Source of the DNA: Trametes villosa
Lineage: Eukaryota > Basidiomycota > Agaricomycetes > Polyporales > Polyporaceae
Direction of reading: 5' to 3'
Length of the DNA stretch: 64,000 bases
Assembly (NCBI GenBank): GCA_002964805.2
Contig: PUDQ02000056.1
Span: forward strand, 124,001 to 188,000
Under the pieces are notes generated by a model. The model was not told the origin of the DNA, made no database searches, and worked only from the letters and a program-made list of their open reading frames with translations. The position numbers and the translations under genes are program-made. Below, in pieces: positions 47,240 to 55,468 of the stretch (positions are counted from its first letter, which is position 1; the number at the start of each line of letters is the position of its first letter).

Positions 47240-48268
47240 ATGCACCCCGAGCCTCTCACCAGCGTCGTCGTCACTCCGGAGTCCTACACCGCCGACGAGC
47301 CGAAGAAGACCGTCCGCGCAGAGCTACGAGACGAGCTGCGCGGGAAGGTGCACACCAGCTTCCGTGAGTACCTGCCAACCATCTCAGCTCGTCGAGAGCT
47401 CACCTCAGGGTCAGGCGCTATGGGCGGAAGCCCGAACGCGAACCTCGCCTACACCGACAGCGGCTTCGCAGACGTCGCCGTCATCGAGCACGGGCTCGTG
47501 CTCGTCGGTTGGCCCGAGAACGTCCCGTTCGGCCACTTCAACGGCCTCCCCGGCGGTAACGACACCCTGCGCGACCTGATTGCCCTCTGCGACAGCGGCG
47601 AGTTGCGGTTCGAGCGCGCGACCCCCGAAGACATCGAGGCCGCGAAGCGCGACCCGAGCGCGGTCCGTCCGGGCGGCCCAGCAGCGAAGAAGAAGCCCCC
47701 GACGGAGGCCCTCGTCGTCTCCCCGCTCGCGCACCACCCCGGCAACATGGGCATCATCGGCCAGCATCCGACCTCGACCCAGCCGTCTGCCGCCACCCTC
47801 GGCGACCGCCCGCCCCGGCAGCGCATCGACATGGGGAAGCCCCGCAACCGGGACCTCAGCGGGCGGCACGTCCGCGCGCATGTCCTCCCCAAGCGAGGCG
47901 TCAGGAGCCGGGAGATTATCCTCGACTCTGACGACGAGTCCGGGGAGTCCGGAGAGTACTGGCTGGTGGATGAGCCGGTTCTGGAGTTTGTCCCTGCGTT
48001 TACGGGTGCGGCGCTTACCTTTCTCGTTTCGACGTTCTTCCGTGCTCACTGCGACTCGAACAGAGCCAGTCGCCGTTCGGAAGTAGGCGAACTTGACGCC
48101 GTCTTCGGTGGATCGGGCGGGGGAGATGTTGCTGAGCCGGGGCGGCTCGAATCTTGGATGTCGCCGTTCGGGGTGGACCGGATTTCTGTCCGTGCTCGTA
48201 TAGCGTACTGCTTACGAATAACTGTCTATTTCTTGCGGAATGTCGCCCGCGGCGCGCGTCGTGAGTGA
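47240..48268 (+). CDS. Uncharacterised protein of unit B, copy 2
   Basis: Copy of the gene at 35744-36772, same length (1029 nt) and same organisation. ATG 47240 opens MHPEPLTSVVVTPESYTAD. The possible 45 nt intron is at 47364-47408. Changes relative to copy 1 are mostly single-residue substitutions (e.g. GPAAKKPP to GPAAKKKP, GEPGEYW to GESGEYW), with no net indel. The globular core with LVGWPENVPFGHF is unchanged. An in-frame open stretch extends upstream to 47057, but the shared ATG is preferred because the upstream part has an indel between copies. Function unknown. Confidence 0.65.
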   Translation: MHPEPLTSVVVTPESYTADEPKKTVRAELRDELRGKVHTSFREYLPTISARRELTSGSGAMGGSPNANLAYTDSGFADVAVIEHGLVLVGWPENVPFGHFNGLPGGNDTLRDLIALCDSGELRFERATPEDIEAAKRDPSAVRPGGPAAKKKPPTEALVVSPLAHHPGNMGIIGQHPTSTQPSAATLGDRPPRQRIDMGKPRNRDLSGRHVRAHVLPKRGVRSREIILDSDDESGESGEYWLVDEPVLEFVPAFTGAALTFLVSTFFRAHCDSNRASRRSEVGELDAVFGGSGGGDVAEPGRLESWMSPFGVDRISVRARIAYCLRITVYFLRNVARGARRE

Positions 48269-50731
48269 GAAGGTGGTGGTCGAGACGAGAGTTTGGACGA
48301 AGCTGCGCCGGGCGCCTCGAACGACACCGACTGCCTATTCTGGCCGATTGACAGGACTTGGACTTGGACGTTCGCTCCTTCGTTCTGCTCTCTCACCGCG
48401 CGTGCGGCTACCGCCTCGCAAACTCAAGTACATGCGCGGGGCCCGTCTTTCTAACGAATAGCCAGCTACTGCTGAAAATCACCGACCCCCGCACCAGACT
48501 GTCACGCCTGGCGACACGGCGCGGCTCTAGCGTACCCAGGCGGCTCGAGCCGTCTGAGCTGAGCGCGGTGCACGCCGGGGTATGGCGGAGGCGGCAGCCT
48601 TCCGCGAATACTGCCCCAAAATGGGACATTCAGGTGCGTGGGAGTCCGATTTTGCTGTGTGCCTCAAACGGACGAGAGTCTTCCGTGCGCGCCCGGGTCG
48701 AGGCAGGGTACACGACGGACGGAGCCTGCGCGTGGCTCGATCGCACAGCGACGCGGTCCTCCGTGGTTGACCCTGCCTCGGCGGGCGCACAGCATTCGGG
48801 GCTCGTCACCGGAACTGGATAGGGCTCGCGCGGACTGTGCATGACGGGCGGGAGGACCGCATGTTCTGGCAGGGCGAACATGCATCTCCCGATCCCTGTG
48901 TAGCGCGGGCCTCCGGCGATGCCCCGCGGCTTCGGAGCGCCTGTGCACTCCTGGATTCGGTAGCCTATATAGGGCGGTAAGCGAGCTTCAAAATTCCCTC
49001 GACCACGCCTCCCTCGACTTCGTCCGCCCCGCTGTGCGGCCCGCCCCGTCTCCCGTCGCCGTCTCTCCCTCGTTCTGACGCTTGAGTCTTTATCCCCCCA
49101 CTCCGCCGCTCTCCTGCGTATATATTTACTCCCTGCGCCTGTGTTTCTGGGGCTGCTCTCGCCGGGCTGCCCTCGCCCTCCTCGCTGCTCGCCCTCCCCG
49201 TTACTCGCTCTCTCCGCTCTTGGCCCGCCCTGCCGCTCGCTCGCTCGCTCTGCTCTTATTCCGCCCTGCTGCTTGGCCCGTTGTGTCATACGCCGCGCCC
49301 CAACAACACGGATGCCGCGCTACTCGGCGGAGACACGTCCGAAGCCGCTCTTCAGGTAAGTGCGTCTATGTTGTGGGTCCCGTCCCGTTCGTGCTCGCGC
49401 GACGTTGCGCCTGCAGACGACGAGGAGAGGCTGCTGCAGGCTGCTGAGGAAGGTATGGGCGCGGCCGGGTGTCGGCGCGTCTTGTGCAGCCGCGACGCCG
49501 CGCGCTGGCAAGACGGCCGCACCCGGCGGAGGGCACGTAGGATTCCCGAGACGGTGTCGTGTCGTGGACGCGCGCTCTCTGCACCCGTCCTATGAGTCGA
49601 GCAGCGGCATGCTCTCCGGGACGGGGTCGCCGCAAGATTGGGGTGCGAGCTACAGTTTCTACGGGGTCGGCGTATGGACTAACCCGTCATTTGCAGTGCT
49701 CTCGACGCGACGGTCCACCTACGCGTCCCGCGTCTGGGCTGGAAGTTGCGTTCGCCGCAGGGGCGTGTGCGGCGCGGCACCTCTGCCTGAAGCGCCTCCG
49801 ACTTGCCGCCGGGTGTGCGGTCCCCCTGGCGGCTCGTAGCAGCTCGTCAATGTCGTGTCCGGCGCGTTCTCAGCGGGAGACGTAGGCTGTCCGGCGGCGC
49901 GTCTGCGCGGTCGTGCGGCGGGGTCTGCTCTACTTCGTGGCGCCCTGCTCGCGGCGTCGCGGTCGGCCGAGCGACCGGAGTAGCTGGCGGTGCATCCGAG
50001 CGCGTCCTTTTCACGAGGCAGCTCCACGCGCTGCGGCGTTCGTTCGTTGCGGCAGGACATCGTCCACATACGGCCGCGCGCCTTCGCCACTGACCCGACG
50101 ATTTAGACGACCTTGGCAGCCAGAACGGGACGACGGGGCGGCACTCGGTGGCGCATTTCCGCGGTCGTGCTGCATCTAGCCGCTACGCGCTCTCAAAGTC
50201 GCGTCCGGCCCTTACGGTGAGTGTGGCCTTGATGTCCTGGGTCCTGGCGGCGCTGACTTTCGACGTTGACAGGCCTCTCCGCGCGATGCGCGATTTGCGG
50301 GTGCCGGCAGGTCATCGTGTACGTACGGCCGTGCACTTTGAGCGCGTCGACGCTGTACTGACTTCCCCACGATTTAGACGAGTTCAGCGGCCGGAACGGG
50401 ATGACGGAGGGCATCCGGAAGGCGCGATGAGGCCGGCGGGAGGGCCGACGCGACGCTGCTCGAGTCGTCGAGTTCGCGTCCGGTAGTCCTGGACGCGGCG
50501 GCCTCCTGGATCGCGAACGCGCGACGAGGGCGCGAACGGGCTTCCCGTCAGTCCGCGTCCGTGTACACCGCACCCGTGCGCGTGGGCGGGTTGCCGTGCG
50601 TCTGCCCCGATCGCGCACGAGAGGGGGCGGCCGGCGTAGCACGAGAACGAGTGTGCTGGTAGTACAGAATGTCGAGCTCGGACTGTCGCGCTGCGAGTTC
50701 CGGGTGCTCGAATTGCAACGTCTCGTCTTGC
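48269..50731. other. Unit B2, right part: non-coding-looking, with internal duplication
   Basis: Counterpart of 36773-39034. Includes the TATATAG box at 48966-48972 and intron-like signals (donor GTAAGTG near 49355; GTGAGTG...GTTGACAG at about 50218-50271). A segment near 50050-50120 is repeated in diverged form near 50310-50410 (GGCAGG(A/T)CATCGT, ACGATTTAGACGA, GGAACGGGATGACGG-like landmarks). B1 has only one such segment. Confidence 0.5.
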
Positions 50732-52134
50732 TCACACTGCGAATGTCGCGGAAACCAATTTATTCACTGTCTGCGCTATGTACATGCTCGCAACCCGGCG
50801 CCCCACTGCTGCCCACGACACCCGACGCCCCCGGCGCCCCACTGCCCTCCAGGACACACGCATACTTACGAATTCATTCTGTGGCCTCTCACCCCGGCTC
50901 CCCGCGCCGTCGCCCCCTGCTCGGGCCCCGACGAGGTCCGGCGAGTACATCCGGACGTTCCGGCGCACGCTGAGAATACGCACCGTTCGGGCGCCCCGTC
51001 GCGGCTGGGGGCGGTCGTGTTGGCCCATCGTCGGCAGCATCGCCGGGTAGCCCTGGATCCATGCCTTGAGGCGAGTGGGAACCCCAAGTGCTGGCGTTGA
51101 AACGCTTGCTTTGGTGTCCTGCCAGCGTATGAAGGCGAGAATCAGGTGCTCCGTAGCGGTTGCAGCGCGGAGGTAGTGCATATATGCATGGTGGAAGTTG
51201 AGCGTTGATGGTCCGAGGCCAAACAGCAAAGGCCCGAAAAGCGGGGAGAGGGTGGGCGGCGTGTGCCCAGAAGATGCGGAGTGTGCTGCGAACCGGGTGA
51301 GCAGCGTGAAGAGGCCGACCAGAATCGAGCGCAGGAGGGGGTCCAATGGATCCAAAAAGGAAGAGAAATGCAGTCCGGGGTAGTTGAGCACTGCCGAGGG
51401 GTTAGACGACGACTGCGGGTGATTGCTGGGCGACACGCACCAGCTTCAGAGTCCCGCCACTGGCTGTATGCGTCGTACGAGACGAGCCCGCGGACCTGGT
51501 GCCCGCCCACCCACCGCACTACCCGGGCCAGTCCCCACCGCAGTGCCATTCCCAATTCGTGCGGTCCCGCCAGGCGCGCCTCCTGTCGCCAGAGCCTGTC
51601 GGCCTCGGACGACGGCTTCGTGCAGGTGTTCAGGAACGTCTGGATGAGCCGCTTCACCGCCGCTGCCGAGACGTCGAGGGCGAGGGTGGAGAAGATGAAG
51701 GGGGTCGTCAGTCCGCGCGTGCCCAGCTCCTCACCCACCACATCGACGAGCCGTGCGACCTCCTCGAGCCCGAGCACGACATGGCGGCCGTACGAGAGAT
51801 AGCCGTAGTCGTGCGCGGGTGGCTGTTCGAGGAAGGGGCCGTCGCCGGTCTCGTACCGCGGCTTCTCGAGGCTCAGCGGCAGGAAGGTGCCGTCAGGGGG
51901 GCCGTAGTCCTGCTGCTCATCGTCGGCGGCGACGGCGCGTGCCTTTGCAGAGCTCTTCCCGCCCTCCTTTTTGCCCGCCTTCTTCGCGTTCGCGGTGACG
52001 AACTGCTGCTGGACGGCGTGCCGAGGCGAGCCCCTGCTGGTGATGCGGCCGAATTCGTCTTGCGGGCCGAGGTCGAAGGCGGATTTCTTGGTCGGGGTCG
52101 ATGTGGTCCGTGCACGAGAGAACAAGCTCGGCAT
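50732..52134 (-). pseudogene. Truncated MSB1-like copy 3 with chimeric tail
   Basis: Start 52134. Exons 52134-51441 and 51390-50732 give 1353 nt, 450 aa. It follows the MSB1-like protein to NVRMYSPDLV, then joins the same foreign tail as copy 2 (GARAGGDGAGSRGERP...) and stops at 50732. Compared with copy 2 its exon 2 is 144 nt shorter, an exact multiple of three, so the tail frame is kept. Two small in-frame differences upstream of the start and scattered substitutions separate it from copies 1 and 2. This copy sits next to the apparently original upstream neighbour. Confidence 0.8.
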
Positions 52135-52429
52135 TAATGGTGAAGAGAGCGACGGGGTGGGAGGTGCTGAGCGCAGAGCACGACGGGGACGAGGGGGAGG
52201 GGGATGATGGTGGTGGGAGCGGACAGGGGAAATTGATGGGCGCAAGCGAGCCACGCGGCAATATTGCTCGCCGTCGTCAACGGCGAGATGCCTCTTCCCT
52301 TCAGACGCTTGCGGCACAAAGACGGCCGTTCTACCATTCATAACGTACGTCGCAAAACGGACAACAGAACGACATTGTCATGAACAAGCAGGGAAACATC
52401 GCGAGCGCATATATGCAGGTATCGGCACG
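50930..52429. repeat. Large direct repeat, copy 3 (A3 only, 1.5 kb)
   Basis: Matches A1 positions 27933-29441 at offset about 22,997, with a 9 bp deletion near 52185. Similarity stops at GTATCGGCAC (52429), after which unique sequence begins. The left edge starts 133 bp further into the gene than A1 and A2. Confidence 0.9.
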
Positions 52430-52517
52430 GGTAAGTAGGTTACATATACATTATTGCGAGCGACTAAGTGCGCCAGGGCCTAGGCACGGCATGTCGGATC
52501 AGATTCACACCGGCTGC

Positions 52518-53460
52518 TTAGTGCTTGTAGTCGTTCACCAGAAGAGGGCTATGGGGAGGGACGTATTGCGGCGGACCGCCTTGGAAGGGGGGAGGGCCGG
52601 AAGGCGGTGCGTAACCCGTCTCAGCTGGGGGTGGGCCGGACGGAGGTGCGTAGCTCTGCTGGGCCGGAGGAGCGCCGGGGGGAGGCGCGTAGCTCTGCTG
52701 GGCCGTCGGCGGACCAGGAGGCGGAGCGTACTGAGGGAAGTCGCCTGGTGGCGGGTAAGGCTGAGAGGGACATGAGTGCTGCTACGCAGGATAGCAAGGC
52801 TACTTATACGCTTACCGAAGAGTATGGGCTCTGCCCATTATACGTCGTGGGAGGGTACTGCGGAGCGTATCCCTGAGCGGAATTGTAGTATCCGTTGGAG
52901 CCAGGGGGCGGGTAGCCCGGAGGCGGTTGCCCCGTAGTGCCTGTTCCGACATACGCCAGGTTTGTGCGCTGTGCGTTACGCGCGCGCATCCGGGCCCTGG
53001 CAGCTAGAGCCACGATGAAGGCGATCCCGAAAACTGTGAGAGAGTCAGCCGTGCCCTCGTGTGTGAACGAAATCAACAAAACGACTTACAGATCGCAATG
53101 GCGAGGCCTATACGTGCCCCTGTAGACAAGGTGCAATGTCGTCGGTCGAATCTGTTGAAAACAGAGGAGTTAGACCATGAACGGTACTAGATGCGCGCGA
53201 CTTATTCCGGGGTGTCCACCACCCTATCCAGCGGCGTGCATGAACGTCGAGCCCGCCCGTGACGAGATATCAACGCACGAACTCCAGCTCGAAGCTATGC
53301 GAGGCTCCGACGTATGTCAATCCATGAAACCAAGTGATGCTCACCCATCATAGTAGCAATAAGCTTGCGCCCCTGGAACAGCAGAGAGGCCGTATGCAAT
53401 CGTTGCTAGGGACACTAGCGCGTCACGGCGTCCGCGAAGAACTAGGGCCGCATCAGTCAT
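52518..53460 (-). CDS. Single-pass membrane protein with Pro/Tyr-rich cytosolic tail
   Basis: Four exons: 53460-53345, 53151-53090, 53033-52816 and 52760-52518; 639 nt, 212 aa. After a short N-terminal region come CYYDGFDRRHC (residues 35-45), with paired cysteines, and a membrane helix at ~51-72 (ARIGLAIAIFFGIAFIVALA). A basic stop-transfer (RARMRARNAQR) follows. The remaining ~130 residues are Pro/Gly/Tyr/Gln-rich, including a PPGY motif of the PPxY class that WW domains bind and three to four repeats of SYAPPxGxPPA. A short cysteine-containing CYYD-type head, one helix and a PY-rich tail recurs in many fungal small membrane proteins, some of which recruit Rsp5-type ligases; that role is an inference here. 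Exon 1 to 2 is a 193 nt intron. The gene ends 89 bp from repeat A3. Confidence 0.8.
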
Positions 53461-53502
53461 ACATTCAGCAAGAGGTTCGTGCCACGACTTACCGGGCATC
53501 AT

Positions 53503-53511
53503 GGTGTGAGG
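53503..53511. repeat. Target-site duplication, left
   Basis: ggtgtgagg, directly outside the left inverted repeat and identical to 54865-54873. Confidence 0.9.
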
Positions 53512-53869
53512 CAGGCTCCTAAAACCACCCGTCGATGGTGTGTTCTCGTTCCCTAAGTCCTGTAGCGGGGGTTTTCCCTAAGTCCTGTAAGCGGGGGTTT
53601 ATGTAGATTACTATTTTGGGTATGTCAGAATTTAAGCGAGATTAGTCATATGTTGCACGCGGAGGATTACCTTTTATATCACCACTCGGGGAAGAGAACA
53701 CACCATGACGGCTGGCCTTTTTGTCCCACCGAGGTTCATCCGACAACGTTTCGCACCTCAAGCGCTCAGAAAAAGCCAAAAAGACGCTGGCAATTGTCGT
53801 GCCTCGCTTAAGTATCTCAAAAAGCGCCAACAGCTCGCGACCTCGCCCGTAGGCTCGCGCCCGAACGCT
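53512..53869 (+). repeat. Left terminal inverted repeat of the MULE-like element
   Basis: 358 bp arm ending ...ccgaacgct at its inner edge. Confidence 0.9.
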
Positions 53870-54506
53870 TGACGAGCTTCCGAATGGTTTAAGACGCGTC
53901 GCGCATGCTGGCCTATACCACGCGCGAGGGTGCGAGTGTGTCCCCATCCACGTAGCAGTGCATTCACCTCCTAACGGGAACCGTGCGGCATCGCGGGTCG
54001 GCGGCGCGGGTTGCGCGCGTGCGTTGAGTCGACGTCGCGCTACGCGCTCGCGCTCTGGGTTGTCCTCATGCGTCGCGAAAACAGTACTAGTGGTGACTCA
54101 AAAGGCCGACCGGCTTCGGCGGGGATGGAGGGTTTGATGTTTCTGGGTATCCCGTATCTTCACTTGTGCTGGTGAGTCGCCATGCCGCCGCGAGTAGGCT
54201 ATCAACTTCTTACGCTGACTAAACATGACCGTAGATACCCCGCGCCCTGCGCGCGCGTGCTCACTAGCTTTTCAAGGAAACCAGGCGGTTTTTGCGGCGC
54301 ACGATTGTTGACCGCGAAAGCCCCCGTTCTTCGCTCGCCAGCATGTGGCTGAAGTTCGCGCCCGCGCACATAGTACTCTCGCCCATGGCCTCCCCCTTGA
54401 CCGCGCCCATGCGCGCCTCAATAAGTTGGCGCACGCACCATCTGCGCTATGTAACGACTATCGGTTAACAATAAAATAGCTGCATCGTAGTGGATGTTGT
54501 ATGTAG

Positions 54507-54864
54507 AGCGTTCGGGCGCGAGCCTACGGGCGAGGTCGCGAGCTGTTGGCGCTTTTTGAGATACTTAAGCGAGGCACGACAATTGCCAGCGTCTTTTTGG
54601 CTTTTTCTGAGCGCTTGAGGTGCGAAACGTTGTCGGATGAACCTCGGTGGGACAAAAAGGCCAGCCGTCATGGTGTGTTCTCTTCCCCGAGTGGTGATAT
54701 AAAAGGTAATCCTCCGCGTGCAACATATGACTAATCTCGCTTAAATTCTGACATACCCAAAATAGTAATCTACATAAACCCCCGCTTACAGGACTTAGGG
54801 AAAACCCCCGCTACAGGACTTAGGGAACGAGAACACACCATCGACGGGTGGTTTTAGGAGCCTG
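54507..54864 (-). repeat. Right terminal inverted repeat of the MULE-like element
   Basis: 358 bp arm, the reverse complement of the left arm with very few differences. Its outer edge is ...taggagcctg at 54864. Confidence 0.9.
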
Positions 54865-54873
54865 GGTGTGAGG
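54865..54873. repeat. Target-site duplication, right
   Basis: ggtgtgagg, identical to the left copy at 53503-53511. Confidence 0.9.
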
Positions 54874-55016
54874 GAAGGAAGAGGTGGAGGTATGGAAGTT
54901 GGCCCTGACTTGGCCTGATCAAGTATTATATTGCGCGGGGCAGCGATGCTAGCGCATAGCCTTACGTAACTGCTAAGACATTTGCGCAGGGTGCTGTGCA
55001 GTCTGTGCCACAGCTA

Positions 55017-55385
55017 TTACTTAGTAAATGGTCCCGATACGAAGACATACGGGAGGCATCGTCGGACGAGTAGATAGATGCGGAGCGCTTCGCCGGGCCA
55101 GACGCTGTCCATGAGTGATGGACTCTGAGCGACCTCACAAAGCCTCACCAGCGTATTACTAATAGTAATAGTACTTGGATAAACCATAGCCCCTTGGATT
55201 GTTTCCTTCCATATAGGATGTTTCACAGCTATAGATTCACTTAGCGACAAGCATGGCATACTGGTGTGCACAAGAGTAAACACAGCATCCCAGAAGTCCA
55301 ACGGGTTTCCGAAGTCGGAACCATGGATGATGCGGCGTGGACCTGGTGTCCGGTTTAGGTTACAGGGAACAGGAAAAAAGAACAA
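55017..55385 (-). CDS. Possible hypothetical protein fragment
   Basis: A 122-codon open frame with balanced amino-acid use, unlike the GC-driven frames elsewhere. It reads LDFWDAVFTLVHTSMPCLSL and ends VFVSGPFTK. No family is recognised. Its upstream end abuts the tRNA-His gene, leaving no room for a normal promoter, so it may be a gene remnant or chance. Confidence 0.25.
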   Translation of the reverse strand: MFFFPVPCNLNRTPGPRRIIHGSDFGNPLDFWDAVFTLVHTSMPCLSLSESIAVKHPIWKETIQGAMVYPSTITISNTLVRLCEVAQSPSLMDSVWPGEALRIYLLVRRCLPYVFVSGPFTK

Positions 55386-55386
55386 G

Positions 55387-55468
55387 TGTCCCGGGCAGGA
55401 GTCGAGCCTGCGTCTTCACGGATTTGCGTTGCCACAACGTGATGATCTAACCACTAATCGACAGGGAC
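55387..55468 (-). tRNA. tRNA-His (anticodon GUG) with short intron
   Basis: Read on the minus strand: acceptor GTCCCTG (55468-55462) against CCGGGAC, with one T-C mismatch at the sixth pair. The D stem is GATT/GATC. The anticodon stem is TCACG/CGTGA with loop start TTGTGG, so the anticodon is GTG. About ten extra bases (CAACGCAAAT) lie after position 37, the canonical intron site. The T stem is GCAGG/CCTGC, and the discriminator is A. A genomic G precedes position 1. Confidence 0.82.

Larger units (their letters stand above)
39244..50929. repeat. Large direct repeat, copy 2 (A2 + B2, 11.7 kb)
   Basis: Direct head-to-tail copy of 27800-39243. A2 (39244-40885) lacks only scattered bases relative to A1. 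B2 (40886-50929) is about 240 bp longer than B1, largely through an internal duplication near 50030-50410. Parts of B (e.g. 34495-35700 against 45995-47200) are nearly identical between copies while others are clearly diverged. Confidence 0.93.
53512..54864. mobile_element. Non-autonomous Mutator-like element (1353 bp)
   Basis: Two 358 bp inverted repeats, 53512-53869 and 54507-54864, are nearly identical when one is reversed, starting caggctcctaaaacc. They enclose a 637 bp interior. A perfect 9 bp direct duplication, ggtgtgagg, flanks the element at 53503-53511 and 54865-54873. Long inverted repeats with an 8-11 bp target duplication are the mark of the Mutator (MULE) superfamily. The interior has no transposase-like frame, so the copy would need a transposase from elsewhere. 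Each arm contains two short direct repeats of ccctaagtcctgta. The near-identity of the arms and the intact duplication suggest recent insertion. It lies 43 bp upstream of the start of the Pro/Tyr-rich membrane protein gene and probably alters its 5' UTR or promoter. Confidence 0.9.

Noticed and set aside
27800..52429. A copies as long terminal repeats of a retrotransposon
   Set aside because: A encodes conserved MSB1-like exons, has no TG...CA ends, primer-binding site or polypurine tract, and B has no gag, protease, reverse transcriptase or integrase motifs.
27800..52429. B as a Helitron that captured an MSB1 fragment
   Set aside because: No TC...CTRR ends with a terminal hairpin were seen at the B edges, and no Rep/helicase sequence; A at both outer ends fits homologous recombination better.
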